Assembly: GCF_019039105.1 (NCBI RefSeq)
Contig: NZ_JAHPIV010000006.1
Span: forward strand, 62,001 to 126,000
Reading direction: 5' to 3'
Source of the DNA: Desertibacillus haloalkaliphilus
GTDB taxonomy: Bacteria; Bacillota; Bacilli; Bacillales; KJ1-10-99
Length of the DNA stretch: 64,000 nucleotides
In this document: piece by piece, positions 1 through 9,589 of the stretch
Numbering within the stretch: the stretch's first letter is position 1
How the letters are laid out: each line of letters opens with the position of its first letter
The notes under the pieces: model-generated
Seen by the model: the letters and a program-made list of their open reading frames with translations, nothing else
Database searches by the model: none
Told to the model about the DNA's origin: nothing
Program-made: the position numbers and the translations under genes

Positions 1-451
1 CTGATTTATAGTCACCTTGTTCAAGGAAACTAGTAATTATTTTTTCTTTTTGCACATGTCTATCTGACTTATTGCCAGTATCAACTTCGACGCTTGTCGG
101 ACTAAAGAAAACTATATCATTATCTGTAGAGAAATATGAAGATACAGTGTCGTAAAATCCATCAGTAAAAAAATCATCAGAATCTGCAAATAAAATCCAC
201 TTTCCTTCAGCTATATCTAAACCAATATTCCGACAGACACCCGCTCCCTTTTGATCTGTATTGTTATTTGTAAAGAGAACATGATTATATTTATTATTTG
301 ATATTAATGAATACAATTTATCAACTTCGAGGTTGCTTCTATCGTCTATAACAATAATCTGAATTTCTTCTTTTTGGGGGATAGAATCAAGTAACTTTTT
401 TAGTGACCTCGGAGAATTGTAATGCGGGATTATTATGGAAAGATACACCAT
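1..451 (-). CDS. Glycosyltransferase family 2, 3' end outside window
   Basis: The minus strand is open from an ATG at 451 to the window edge, with AAGGAG about 10 bases upstream. The 150 visible residues begin MVYLSIIIPHYN, the start of a GT-A fold family 2 transferase, and carry an FADSDDFF segment that matches the DXD metal and nucleotide-sugar binding motif, plus a conserved GVCRNIGLD stretch. The enzyme would add one sugar to a lipid-linked repeat unit on the cytoplasmic face of the membrane. It is the most distal visible gene of the exopolysaccharide cluster. The donor and acceptor cannot be read from sequence, and the C-terminus is missing because of the window boundary. Confidence 0.85.
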   Translation of the reverse strand, partial: MVYLSIIIPHYNSPRSLKKLLDSIPQKEEIQIIVIDDRSNLEVDKLYSLISNNKYNHVLFTNNNTDQKGAGVCRNIGLDIAEGKWILFADSDDFFTDGFYDTVSSYFSTDNDIVFFSPTSVEVDTGNKSDRHVQKEKIITSFLEQGDYKS

Positions 452-798
452 ATATTATATCTCCTTCTTTAACCATTAATTAATTAATAATCCAAGTTTG
501 CGTTTTTCAAAATATAATTTCAAACTCAAATGGTAGCACTATTATATTGCGAAGTACCTATTTAAAACTAGTACTATAACTAAAACTAAAAAAGTCCTTA
601 TTATAGCTTAATAAGGAGCTTCAATGTCGCTTATCTTCTTCATGTCATCCTCAGTTGAAATTTCTATATGCTTTTAAATAAAATTAGTTAGCTAGTTTGG
701 ATTATCTTGTAATAACATTAAAATAAAATCGATATTAGTTCAAACCTCTATTCAACATTAAGTAAGAACGGGAGTAACTAACTATTAAAGTTTTAAAA
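452..798. other. AT-rich intergenic stretch in the glycosyltransferase cluster
   Basis: No convincing coding region was seen. It holds the terminator of the upstream glycosyltransferase gene (588-616) and, next to the family 2 gene, its ribosome binding site. A promoter for the distal gene must lie here if the terminator is efficient, but none stands out against the AT-rich background. Confidence 0.5.
588..616 (-). terminator. Intrinsic terminator after the family 4 glycosyltransferase
   Basis: On the minus strand an 8-bp stem CCTTATTA/TAATAAGG is followed by a run of six T residues. It lies about 180 bases after the stop codon of the gene ending at 799. Confidence 0.7.
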
Positions 799-1950
799 TT
801 ATTCTAAGAGACTTTTATATAGACTCCGATGCATCTCTATATTTCTGTTATATCCAAACTTTTCGTGATACCTATCATAAAATTTTTCCTTATGACTTTG
901 TAATTCTTCCTCATTGATAAAAAGTTTTTCTATAATTTCAAATGCTTCTTCAGCAGTATCAAAAATATAATTTTTATTGCCTATCACTTCAGCTAAACCA
1001 TCTACATTTGTGCCGATTACTACATTTTTTCTAGCCATAGCTTCCACTGCAGTTCTACCAAATGATTCCCACTTTGAAGTTAGCAAGAAACAATCCATTG
1101 CATAGTATAGATCAGCTACTTCATTATTATTAAGGTTTATAAAGGCATTTATTTTCTTTTCTCCGACTAGTTCCTTTACTTTCCTTATATATTCTTTTGC
1201 TTCAGCATTATTAGCTTTAGAATTATCTGTTCCTAAAATTATCAAAAATCTTAATTTATCAATTTTACTTTTACACTTTTCTAATATCTCATAAGCTAGG
1301 GGCCAATTTTTTTGTTCACTATATCTACCACAAAGTCCAATGACAAAATCATTTGAATCAATTTTGTACTTTTCTTTGATTTCATCTCTTTTAGTAATAT
1401 CGTAATAATCATATTCCTTACCAGCAGTATTATATATAACTTTAAATTTCTCTTCGTATCTCCTGTATTTAGGAAATTGATTTGCGTAGTTAAGTTTATT
1501 CACTGAAGTTGTCGTAACTATTTTTTCAGCCTTTTGGACGATACTATTTATGGATAAATTCGTAATTTTTCCATACTTTCCATATACTCCTCGATCTGTA
1601 TAAACTATTTTTGTTTTTTTATCTATAGCTCCTACACTTAACAGAAAGTTAATAATAACCATTGTAGCCGGCATTTGAACATGAATTATTTGTGGATTAA
1701 TTTTACGTACTACATTCAGTATATCTTTTATCATGAGAAGAACTTTATAAAAGTTTTTCCTTCTTAAAACAAACTTATGATACTTATCCAAACTAATATG
1801 ATATTCACTGAATTTTCTTCCACTGGGTGTCACTATATATATATCATACTCTGAAACTAACCCTTCCATTAATACCTTCATAGATTGTTGGGCTCCACCA
1901 GCCTTCGTTATGTTAGTATCACTTAAATATAATATTTTAGGCTTATTCAT
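799..1950 (-). CDS. Glycosyltransferase family 4 (GT-B)
   Basis: A 383-residue retaining glycosyltransferase. The N-terminal domain starts with a KILYLSD strand and a GGAQQS loop typical of GT4 acceptor domains. The C-terminal Rossmann domain has the EX7E motif (ESFGRTAVEAMA) that binds the nucleotide-sugar donor. The reading frame runs 11 codons further upstream, but the ATG at 1950 is preferred because GGCGGTGAT lies just before it. It is probably cytoplasmic or membrane-associated and adds a sugar to the undecaprenyl-linked repeat unit. It follows the polymerase gene on the same strand with a short gap. Sugar specificity is unknown. Confidence 0.85.
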   Translation of the reverse strand: MNKPKILYLSDTNITKAGGAQQSMKVLMEGLVSEYDIYIVTPSGRKFSEYHISLDKYHKFVLRRKNFYKVLLMIKDILNVVRKINPQIIHVQMPATMVIINFLLSVGAIDKKTKIVYTDRGVYGKYGKITNLSINSIVQKAEKIVTTTSVNKLNYANQFPKYRRYEEKFKVIYNTAGKEYDYYDITKRDEIKEKYKIDSNDFVIGLCGRYSEQKNWPLAYEILEKCKSKIDKLRFLIILGTDNSKANNAEAKEYIRKVKELVGEKKINAFINLNNNEVADLYYAMDCFLLTSKWESFGRTAVEAMARKNVVIGTNVDGLAEVIGNKNYIFDTAEEAFEIIEKLFINEEELQSHKEKFYDRYHEKFGYNRNIEMHRSLYKSLLE

Positions 1951-2038
1951 ATATATCACCGCCCCCTCTATTTTTGTTGACAATAAGCGCTCTATATGAC
2001 ATATCTTTCTCTATATAATCGCATAACTCTTACTAATA

Positions 2039-3256
2039 CTATCCAGTAAGTTCTACTTTAGAATTTCTTTTAATAAAACAGTAGTTCAGTACCAATCCCA
2101 AAAATATCCAAAAATTTATATTTATTAGATAAGAACTACTAACCATTAAAGGGATTAAGCCTAGGCTTAACCAGATGATAATCATACTGTATTTATGACT
2201 GTCTTTGACAAATAAAGACTTTAAGATCAGTAGTAACAGTACTACTAATAAAATACCCCCTAATACTATTCCGTAATTTGCTAATATTTCTAAAAAAATA
2301 TTATGAACATATCCTCTTCCACTAACTAACCTATCTCCACCAATACCAATTCCTAACAATGGATTGTCCATAATTTCTCTAATAACGTTTTGATAAATAT
2401 TATCCCTTCCACTTAAATGTATATCTTCTCTTAAAAACAACTGAATACTCCTACTTTTAATACCTAAATTTAAAAGAAAGTTATATGCAAATTCGAGAAT
2501 ATAACTAAGGAATAAATATAGTAATAAAATTCCCCCAAAAGTAATCCACTTATATAGTAATCTGCTAAAATTTAATTTGGATTTAGACCTTATTAATTTA
2601 AGAACGAAAAATACAACCACACATAATATCGCGCCTCTGGAACCTAAAGCGAGTATTACAAGTAGTGAAGATACTACAAAGAAAAGCGCGCTAAATGAAA
2701 ACTCTTCTAAGAAATCGTCTAAATAAATTACTATAGGCAGCAACATATAATATGATAAAGCCATACTATATTCCCCTATTGATAAGCTTCCTGAAATAAT
2801 AAGGGAACCCAAAGTTGCTCCAAAAATAAAAACAATCAGACTAGCTTTTTTCATAACCCTTTTTAGTATATTCCATTCACTAAGACTCATGCTGTATACA
2901 AAAGCAGGAAGTGACATAAAAAAGACCGGAAATATCAATTCTTTAAGGTATAACCTATTCTCAGGAAAAATAGAATAATTAATTAAAAAAATAAAAATAG
3001 CAATAAGATATATAACTATAAATTTAACTTTACTTCGTTTTAATACACTAGGAAGAGCATAAACAAAGGCTATTCCTACTAAAATTTTTGATACTAGTTG
3101 TATCCTTGAAGCATCTGATGTTCCCATTAGTTCAAAATAAACTAATATAAAAAATTGAATGGTTAGTATCACAAAAGAAGTAATCAACGCTATACTAATT
3201 TTTTGGTCACCAGATTGTTCTATATGTTCATTGCCTTTTTTCAAAATATCTAGCAT
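2039..3256 (-). CDS. O-antigen ligase/polymerase family (Wzy-like) membrane protein
   Basis: A 405-residue protein made almost entirely of hydrophobic segments (about 10-12 predicted membrane helices). It has a long extracytoplasmic loop around residues 260-310 that contains GRDNIYQNVI and NPLLGIGIGGDR, the signature region of the Wzy_C/O-antigen ligase superfamily. In a Wzx/Wzy-type pathway this protein joins flipped repeat units into polymer on the outer face of the membrane. The setting among glycosyltransferases and the Wzz-like protein 15 kb upstream supports polymerase rather than ligase, since Gram-positives have no LPS core. The usual companion flippase is not in the window. Confidence 0.8.
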   Translation of the reverse strand: MLDILKKGNEHIEQSGDQKISIALITSFVILTIQFFILVYFELMGTSDASRIQLVSKILVGIAFVYALPSVLKRSKVKFIVIYLIAIFIFLINYSIFPENRLYLKELIFPVFFMSLPAFVYSMSLSEWNILKRVMKKASLIVFIFGATLGSLIISGSLSIGEYSMALSYYMLLPIVIYLDDFLEEFSFSALFFVVSSLLVILALGSRGAILCVVVFFVLKLIRSKSKLNFSRLLYKWITFGGILLLYLFLSYILEFAYNFLLNLGIKSRSIQLFLREDIHLSGRDNIYQNVIREIMDNPLLGIGIGGDRLVSGRGYVHNIFLEILANYGIVLGGILLVVLLLLILKSLFVKDSHKYSMIIIWLSLGLIPLMVSSSYLININFWIFLGLVLNYCFIKRNSKVELTG

Positions 3257-3319
3257 TTTAAGCCTCTCTTAATTAAATTATTAAAAACTAGCTTACCTTT
3301 ATTAGAAAAATTCTAATAT

Positions 3320-4459
3320 TTATTTATCGCTTGCACTATATAATTGTAAATATTTTTCAACAATAATGTCCCATTTAAAATCTTTTGACCTTTTCACACA
3401 ATTATTAGAAATATCATTATAGTTTTTTAAGATATTTAATATAGCTTTTGTAATTGAATTAATATTCGACGGTTCAACAGAATAACCTATTTCCCCCTCA
3501 ATATAAAAACCATCGATACCTTGACCTTTCGAATAAAGAACAGGTAATCCCACAGACATAGCTTCAATATAAACTAAACCGAAAGTTTCCTTAAATGAGG
3601 GCATAACAAAAATATCACAATGACACATAATTGATAAAATCGTTTGTTTTTCCCTAATATATCCATGAAATACCACCCTTTTTTCAATATTTAACCTTTT
3701 AGTCATATCCCTACATTCATCTTCTAATGGTCCCTCACCTATAACATGTAGTTTAGCATTATAACCTTCTTCACAGAGTTTAGCGCATGATAATATTACA
3801 GACTCTAAATTTTTATTTCTATCAATTAACCCGATAAAAAGTAGCAAAATCTCTTTTTGAGGTATGTGATTAACCTCTTTAACTAAATTATTCTCGTGCC
3901 AATAGTTATCAATACCATTGGGGACTACAATAGACCGTTCCTTAATCTTAGATAAAACACTGTAAGGAAGTAAAGAAAACATTTGATTTTTGTATGCATG
4001 TGAAATAAAAATAACTGCCTCCGCATTTAGCAGTATCTTATACATAAAAGGCCTTAAATGGATTCCATATTTATAAAAGGAATTTAAATCAGTATTTCGT
4101 ACAGTAACAATGTACTTCATTCCATATTTCTTATTTAACTTATATGCAGTACCACCATCACTAAATACAGTATGGGCATGGATGAATGTAACATTTTGAT
4201 TCGCTAGTATCGACCTTTCAATTTCTTTGAGTTGCTTATTAATTTTATTAAAGTACAAAAACTTATCATGTTTTTGTAATATGTTTTTATAATAATAATT
4301 TATATTATTATCGGTAGTTAGCTGATTTTTTCCAATAAATTTTTTATCTTTTAATGGAATGAAAATATGTTGTTTCACTCCATTTTCTGAAATCTCTTTA
4401 ATTAGATTTTTATATAGTTGGTTACCTATATAATATGAACAAATGTGTAGTATATCCAT
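3320..4459 (-). CDS. Glycosyltransferase family 4 (GT-B)
   Basis: A 379-residue GT4 enzyme that begins MDILHICSYYIG. The acceptor domain comes first. A linker with VPNGID precedes the donor domain, where the EX7E motif reads ETFGLVYIE followed by AMSVGLPVLY. RBS AAGGGTG lies before the ATG. It sits between the dehydrogenase gene (gap about 30 bases) and the polymerase, so it is likely co-transcribed with them. It would transfer one sugar of the repeat unit; which one cannot be told. Very AT-rich codon use matches its neighbours and differs from the backbone genes further right. Confidence 0.85.
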   Translation of the reverse strand: MDILHICSYYIGNQLYKNLIKEISENGVKQHIFIPLKDKKFIGKNQLTTDNNINYYYKNILQKHDKFLYFNKINKQLKEIERSILANQNVTFIHAHTVFSDGGTAYKLNKKYGMKYIVTVRNTDLNSFYKYGIHLRPFMYKILLNAEAVIFISHAYKNQMFSLLPYSVLSKIKERSIVVPNGIDNYWHENNLVKEVNHIPQKEILLLFIGLIDRNKNLESVILSCAKLCEEGYNAKLHVIGEGPLEDECRDMTKRLNIEKRVVFHGYIREKQTILSIMCHCDIFVMPSFKETFGLVYIEAMSVGLPVLYSKGQGIDGFYIEGEIGYSVEPSNINSITKAILNILKNYNDISNNCVKRSKDFKWDIIVEKYLQLYSASDK

Positions 4460-4490
4460 AATTTACACCCTTATCAATGATTGAGTAGCC

Positions 4491-5804
4491 TCACAAACTC
4501 CAATAAACAAAACCACTTGTTTCATATTCTTTTTTATTTAATACACTTTTAACATCAATTAAAACTTTATTTTTGTCAGCATATAACCCTTGAAAGAAAT
4601 CAACACTATAGCTCTCTTTAAATTCCTTATGTGCTACCGCTAATACTACTCCATTAAGATTAACCAATGCATCTTTATCTACAAGGTTAATTCTATATTC
4701 TTCCCACACATCTTCTTTGTTTGCAACAGGATCGTGAACTAACACATCTACACCAAACTCTTCTAATTCATTAATAATATCTATTACTTTTGTATTTCTG
4801 ACATCAGGACAATCTTCTTTAAAAGTTATTCCTAAGATAGCTACTTTTGCACCTTTAATTGGTTGCTCAGCTTTAATCAGCTTCTTAATTATATTATTAG
4901 CGACATATTTGCCCATATCATCATTAATTTTTCTGCCTGCTAAAATTATTTGTGAGTGATATCCTAACTGTTCAGCTTTATAGGTAAAGTAATATGGATC
5001 TACTCCAATACAATGACCACCCACTAATCCGGGAGTGAATTTAAGAAAATTCCATTTAGTTCCAGCTGCTTCTAATACTGCTTTTGTATCAATTTCCATT
5101 TTATTAAATACCATTGATAATTCATTCATAAAGGCAATATTAATATCTCTTTGAGAATTTTCAATTACCTTTGAAGCTTCTGCCACCTTAATTGATTCAG
5201 CTCTATGAACCCCAGCTTCAATTATTGCTCCATATACACTTGAAACTTCCTCAAGGGCTTCTTCATCTGAACCAGAGACCACTTTTATTATTTTCGTTAA
5301 TGTATTAATCTTATCGCCTGGGTTTATCCGTTCTGGTGAATAACCTACTTTAAAATCAATTCCGAACTTTAAACCTGATTCCTTTTCAAGTATAGGAATA
5401 CAAATCTCTTCTGTTGTACCAGGATAAACTGTTGATTCAAAGACTACTATAGATCCTTTTGTTAGGTTTCTTCCAACTATTTTACTAGCCCCGATAACTG
5501 GTGTTAAATCCGGGGTCTTATCACTATTTATTGGAGTTGGCACAGCAACAATATGAAACTTACAATCTCTTAACCTACTCTCTTCACTTGTAAATTGCAA
5601 AGTTGTATTTTTTATTGCTTCATCTCCAACTTCATCAGTGACATCTATACCATTTAAATATTTCTCTAATTTTTTTTCGTTCGTATCGAAACCAACAACC
5701 TCAAATTTATTTGCAAACTCAATAGCTAAAGGAAGACCAACATACCCTAATCCAATAACTGATATTTTTTCTGCTCTATTTACTAGTTTCATATATAGAC
5801 TCAT
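4491..5804 (-). CDS. UDP-sugar 6-dehydrogenase (WbpA/TviB/WecC type)
   Basis: A 437-residue NAD-dependent nucleotide-sugar dehydrogenase. It has an N-terminal NAD-binding loop VIGLGYVGLP, an ESTVYPGTTE loop, the catalytic cysteine in GGHCIGVDPYY and a C-terminal UDP-binding domain with LGITFKEDCPDVRNT. It oxidises the C6 hydroxyl of a UDP-N-acetylhexosamine to a uronic acid, which would give the polymer negative charge. The closest recognisable group is the TviB/WbpA family rather than UDP-glucose dehydrogenase, judged from the N-terminus; the substrate is inferred. The frame opens at 5846, but the ATG at 5804 follows GGGAGAG and still overlaps the upstream gene by 29 bases, so the two are probably translationally coupled. 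Confidence 0.88.
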   Translation of the reverse strand: MSLYMKLVNRAEKISVIGLGYVGLPLAIEFANKFEVVGFDTNEKKLEKYLNGIDVTDEVGDEAIKNTTLQFTSEESRLRDCKFHIVAVPTPINSDKTPDLTPVIGASKIVGRNLTKGSIVVFESTVYPGTTEEICIPILEKESGLKFGIDFKVGYSPERINPGDKINTLTKIIKVVSGSDEEALEEVSSVYGAIIEAGVHRAESIKVAEASKVIENSQRDINIAFMNELSMVFNKMEIDTKAVLEAAGTKWNFLKFTPGLVGGHCIGVDPYYFTYKAEQLGYHSQIILAGRKINDDMGKYVANNIIKKLIKAEQPIKGAKVAILGITFKEDCPDVRNTKVIDIINELEEFGVDVLVHDPVANKEDVWEEYRINLVDKDALVNLNGVVLAVAHKEFKESYSVDFFQGLYADKNKVLIDVKSVLNKKEYETSGFVYWSL

Positions 5805-7071
5805 TAGAAAATCTCTCCCTTTCACAATTACTTTCAATAACCTCAATAAGCCTTTCTGTTAACCTTTCAAAATCAAATTCATACGCTGCTTGTCGGGCGT
5901 TCTTACCCATAATTTTGGTTTTTTCTTCATCACTACAGGCTGTTATTACCGCCTTTGCGATTTCTTCTGCATTTTGTCTAGGTGCACTAATTCCACATTC
6001 ATACCTTTCACAAATACTATAACCAGTAGTATAAGTTTGAACAATACACTTCCCTGCTGCCAAATATTCAAAAAATTTATTTTGACTTTGGCCATATTTA
6101 TCAAGGGAAGTACTTGAATTATGAAGTATATTTATATAAGCCTTCTTTAGAATTGAAGGGACATATTTTTTTTCAACACGGCCTTTAAAAATTACATTAT
6201 TAATATGTTCTTCTTCGCACCTTTTTTTAAGAATTTCACTTTCATCACCAGCACCGTAAATTAAAAATCTTATATCATCTATTCCTTGAGATTGAATAAT
6301 TTTAGCTGCATCTAATAGCATTCCTAAATTATTTACTTTCCTTATAGACCCAGCATAGATTACGTTTTTATAATTTTTATTATCTAAATCTGTATCAATT
6401 ATTTGATTTTCTTTATTATTTCTATCAAATGTATCTATAATCACACCATTACTAATGTGTTTTATTTTCGTTACATCAATTTTTTTATCCCAACCTTGAT
6501 CAATAATATAATCTTTTCCGCCTTCCCAAGTCATAATTACAGAGTCGGCTCTATTATAAATCCATCTTTCTCCTCTATATAATACTTTCGTAATGATATT
6601 TTCTCTTTTCAATACGCCATAAGCTACTAGACTTTCAGGCCATAAATCTCGCACTTCACAAATACATGGTACTCCAAATTTCTTGGCAATTTTTAAACCT
6701 GCTACTAAGGTGAGTGGATGAACGCTTGAAGCAAGAATAATGTCGGGATTTCCATTAATTTTTGCATACTCTTGCGCAACGGGAAAAACATTCCTATAGA
6801 AACTAAACATATTTTTGATTCGTTGTTTGCCATTTCCTTTATACTTTGGCGCCTTGACAAAAATATAAGGAATTTCATCTGCTTCATCTTTTTTATAGTT
6901 ATCAATTCCTATCTCAATATTTTTATTACTATTATGTCTAGTACTAGCACAAAAAATTGTAGGATTATAACCTTTCTTTAATAGGTTTTGAGCAAACCAA
7001 TGATGCCGTCCACCTCTATTAAAAAACATATTTGTGGCATAATGATTCATTATCCAGATTTTTTTAGTCAT
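5776..7071 (-). CDS. Glycosyltransferase family 4, WbuB-like
   Basis: A 431-residue GT4 enzyme. The N-terminus (KKIWIMNHYAT, then GGRHHWFAQNL) and the segment CEVRDLWPESL are typical of the WbuB/WbnE-like subgroup that often adds an amino-deoxysugar near the start of a repeat unit. The donor-site motif NKFFEYLAAGKCIV is near the C-terminus. RBS AAGGAGAAG lies before ATG 7071, and the 3' end overlaps the dehydrogenase gene. It lies directly after the PglC/PglD-type genes, which makes it a candidate for adding the second sugar to the primed lipid. That order is an inference. Confidence 0.85.
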   Translation of the reverse strand: MTKKIWIMNHYATNMFFNRGGRHHWFAQNLLKKGYNPTIFCASTRHNSNKNIEIGIDNYKKDEADEIPYIFVKAPKYKGNGKQRIKNMFSFYRNVFPVAQEYAKINGNPDIILASSVHPLTLVAGLKIAKKFGVPCICEVRDLWPESLVAYGVLKRENIITKVLYRGERWIYNRADSVIMTWEGGKDYIIDQGWDKKIDVTKIKHISNGVIIDTFDRNNKENQIIDTDLDNKNYKNVIYAGSIRKVNNLGMLLDAAKIIQSQGIDDIRFLIYGAGDESEILKKRCEEEHINNVIFKGRVEKKYVPSILKKAYINILHNSSTSLDKYGQSQNKFFEYLAAGKCIVQTYTTGYSICERYECGISAPRQNAEEIAKAVITACSDEEKTKIMGKNARQAAYEFDFERLTERLIEVIESNCERERFSNESIYETSK

Positions 7072-7151
7072 AAATGAAACTTCTCCTTATTACCCGATTT
7101 ATTAAGTAATACCATTTCGTGCTGTGTCACATTCATCCCTTATTATTATGG

Positions 7152-7793
7152 TCAAATTGTTTCTTTAATCTTTTTTGCTGGTACACCTACATAAACACAA
7201 TTTTTTTCAACATCCTTTAAGACGACTGCACCTGCACCAATTACAGAATTTTGACCAATAATAGAAAGACCGGTAACAATTGTAGATCCCATCCCAGTAA
7301 ATACATTATCTTCAATCTTTATAGAAGCTCCTACACCTGTAAGAGTTGAAATCAAACAAGCTTTACCAATTATAGAGTGATGGGCTATAACAACACCTGG
7401 ACTTATGATACAAAAGTCATTAACCTTAACCTTCGTCCATATATATGCATTAGCTTGTATATAAACCCCTTGACCAATTTCAGCACTTGGACTTATAACA
7501 GCTGTCGGATGAATAAGTGTCGGGGTCCTTCCACCTAACTTATTAATTTTTCTCATGATATTGTTTCTTACTTTATTGTTACCAATAGCTACAATAAACT
7601 GTTTATCTTTTATATCTTCGTTTAGAAGATCGGAAAACTTTCCAATAACTTCAATACCCATAATAAACTCATTTTGTTTATTGTCATCTTCATCATAAAA
7701 TGCTTTAACTTTATAGCCTAATATTTCAGCCAATTCAAGCATTGTTTCACCGTAGGTTCCTGCACCAACTATATATATTTCTCTATTATCCAC
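7152..7793 (-). CDS. Sugar O/N-acetyltransferase, NeuD/PglD type
   Basis: A 213-residue protein with the two-domain NeuD/PglD layout. Residues 1-90 form a Rossmann-like UDP-sugar binding domain (IYIVGAGTYGE) and residues 95-205 form a left-handed beta helix of hexapeptide repeats (for example IGQGVYI, IGKACLI, IGAGAVVL). PglD uses acetyl-CoA to acetylate the 4-amino group of UDP-4-amino-4,6-dideoxy-GlcNAc. The start is GTG with GAGAGG upstream. Neighbouring PglC- and PglE-type genes and the PglF-type gene at 12,086 support this function. It could instead acetylate another amino sugar. Confidence 0.82.
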   Translation of the reverse strand: MDNREIYIVGAGTYGETMLELAEILGYKVKAFYDEDDNKQNEFIMGIEVIGKFSDLLNEDIKDKQFIVAIGNNKVRNNIMRKINKLGGRTPTLIHPTAVISPSAEIGQGVYIQANAYIWTKVKVNDFCIISPGVVIAHHSIIGKACLISTLTGVGASIKIEDNVFTGMGSTIVTGLSIIGQNSVIGAGAVVLKDVEKNCVYVGVPAKKIKETI

Positions 7794-7826
7794 AGGCTTA
7801 TTTCCTCTCCTATTACTCTTACTTTA

Positions 7827-8462
7827 TTACTTACTATCAAAACTTCCTTTAAATTTCTCCATAGTTACAGTCTCACTACTATTGACTCCTTCTCGCTTAA
7901 ATACCTTTAAAAATGTCTGTATAATGATTTTACAATCTAATTTCAATGATATACTTTCGACATATTGAACATCATAGTCAAATTTTTCTTCCCAAGTAAT
8001 TGTGTTCCTTCCATTTACTTGTGCTAGACCTGATAATCCAGGTCTCACTTCATGTCGACGTTTTTGGTGCTCATTATACAGTGGTAAATATTCTATTAGT
8101 AATGGTCTAGGACCAACTATAGACATATCACCTTTTAAAATATTGAAAAGCTCAGGTAATTCATCTAATGAAGTAGATCTTAGGATTTTACCAAACCTTG
8201 TTAACCTCACATTATTTGGTAACAACTCCCCATTCTCATCCTTCTCATCTGTCATTGTCCTAAATTTATACATCGTAAAAATCTTTTCATTTAAACCCGG
8301 TCTCTCTTGCTTAAACAGTACTGGGCTTCCCAACTTAGTTTTTACAAGGAATGCTACTATCCAGAGAACAGGACTCAATACTATAATTGCTATAAGTGCC
8401 AAAGTAAAATCCATCGGTCTCTTTAAAAATCTTCTATACAAGCCACCTTTTGAACGCTCCAT
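7827..8462 (-). CDS. Undecaprenyl-phosphate sugar phosphotransferase, PglC type
   Basis: A 211-residue monotopic bacterial sugar transferase. A single N-terminal re-entrant hydrophobic segment (residues 14-36) is followed by the catalytic core with KFRTM, an SLDELPEL motif holding the Asp-Glu catalytic pair, IVGPRPLL and [13 protein letters not shown]. The short length without the four extra N-terminal helices of WcaJ/WbaP fits the PglC group. It moves a phospho-sugar from its UDP form to undecaprenyl phosphate and so starts repeat-unit assembly at the inner membrane face. Only 5 bases separate it from the aminotransferase gene, so they are clearly in one operon. Expected donor: UDP-di-N-acetylbacillosamine, by context. 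Confidence 0.9.
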   Translation of the reverse strand: MERSKGGLYRRFLKRPMDFTLALIAIIVLSPVLWIVAFLVKTKLGSPVLFKQERPGLNEKIFTMYKFRTMTDEKDENGELLPNNVRLTRFGKILRSTSLDELPELFNILKGDMSIVGPRPLLIEYLPLYNEHQKRRHEVRPGLSGLAQVNGRNTITWEEKFDYDVQYVESISLKLDCKIIIQTFLKVFKREGVNSSETVTMEKFKGSFDSK

Positions 8463-8467
8463 TTATA

Positions 8468-9589
8468 TCACCACAATCTCTTAATAATTCCTACAATTTT
8501 CTCCAACTGTGCACCCGTCACCTTCGTATCAGAAGGCAAACAAACACCATTATCAAACAGTTTCTCCGAGACACCTGCCCCCATAAAATCATACTTCTCA
8601 AAGAACGGTTGCATATGCATCGGTTTCCAAATTGGTCTTGACTCGATATTCTCAGATTCCAACGCTTCAAATATATCAATTGGTCTCACCTTACCACTTA
8701 AAGTCATTGAACTTAACCAGTAGTTTGGCTCATCCCATTCATTACTCGGCATGAACTGCACACCATCAAGACCGCCAAGTTCTCTTTTATAAAACTCAAA
8801 GATATACCGTTTCTTTTCCACTCTCTGGTCTAACACCTTAAGCTGTCCTCTACCAATACCAGCAACCACATTACTCATACGATAATTAAACCCTAATTCG
8901 CTATGTTGATAGTGCCTTGCTTGACCTCTTGATTGAGTAGCCCAGAACCTCGCTTTAGCAATTCTCTCTTCATTATTAGAAACAAGCATCCCACCACCAG
9001 AAGTTGTAATGATTTTGTTTCCATTAAAAGAGAAGATGCCATAGTCGCCAAAAGTTCCAGTATGCTTACCTTTATAGTAAGTTCCTAAACTTTCAGCAGC
9101 ATCTTCTATTAAAACAACATTATGTTTCTTACAGAGTTCTACGATTTTATCCAAATCTGCAGACAAGCCATATAAATGAACAACAATAACTGCTTTAACA
9201 TCTGGATACTTCTCAAAAGCTTCTTCCAATGCTTTTGGGCACATATTCCAAGTTTCATAATTACTGTCTATGAATACTGGTTTTGCGTTTTGATAGATAA
9301 TTGGATTAGCTGTAGCAGAGAATGTAAGTGTTGGGCAGAACACTATATCCCCTTCACCAACTCCTGCCGCTCTTAATGCTAAGTGAATAGCAGCTGTTCC
9401 AGAAGAAAGTGCTGCTGCAGCTTTAGAACCCACCTTAGCGGCGAGTTCTCTTTCAAAACCATTCACATTTTCTCCAAGAGGAGCAATCCAGTTTGTATCA
9501 AATGCTTCCTTTACATATTCCATTTCATAACCTTCATCACTCATATGCGGTGATGAAAGGAAAATTCTTTCGTTCACTTTTATCTCCAT
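8468..9589 (-). CDS. DegT/DnrJ-type sugar aminotransferase, PglE-like
   Basis: A 373-residue PLP enzyme of the DegT/DnrJ/EryC1/StrS family. LSSGTAAIHLAL (61-72) binds the cofactor phosphate, Asp163 in EDAAES faces the pyridine nitrogen, and Lys192 in NGNKIIT is the Schiff-base lysine. The family transfers an amino group from glutamate to a 4-keto nucleotide sugar. Together with the dehydratase (12,086-13,897), acetyltransferase and PglC-like transferase it completes the Campylobacter-type PglF-PglE-PglD-PglC series. It is the first gene of the distal operon; RBS GGAAGG lies before ATG 9589. The product stereochemistry cannot be read from sequence. Confidence 0.88.
   Translation of the reverse strand: MEIKVNERIFLSSPHMSDEGYEMEYVKEAFDTNWIAPLGENVNGFERELAAKVGSKAAAALSSGTAAIHLALRAAGVGEGDIVFCPTLTFSATANPIIYQNAKPVFIDSNYETWNMCPKALEEAFEKYPDVKAVIVVHLYGLSADLDKIVELCKKHNVVLIEDAAESLGTYYKGKHTGTFGDYGIFSFNGNKIITTSGGGMLVSNNEERIAKARFWATQSRGQARHYQHSELGFNYRMSNVVAGIGRGQLKVLDQRVEKKRYIFEFYKRELGGLDGVQFMPSNEWDEPNYWLSSMTLSGKVRPIDIFEALESENIESRPIWKPMHMQPFFEKYDFMGAGVSEKLFDNGVCLPSDTKVTGAQLEKIVGIIKRLW

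Noticed and set aside
5638-5862. Plus-strand open frames antisense to the polysaccharide genes (also 8002-8484, 12987-13331, 17512-17943)
   Set aside because: Antisense shadows of well-supported genes, without ribosome sites or family similarity.
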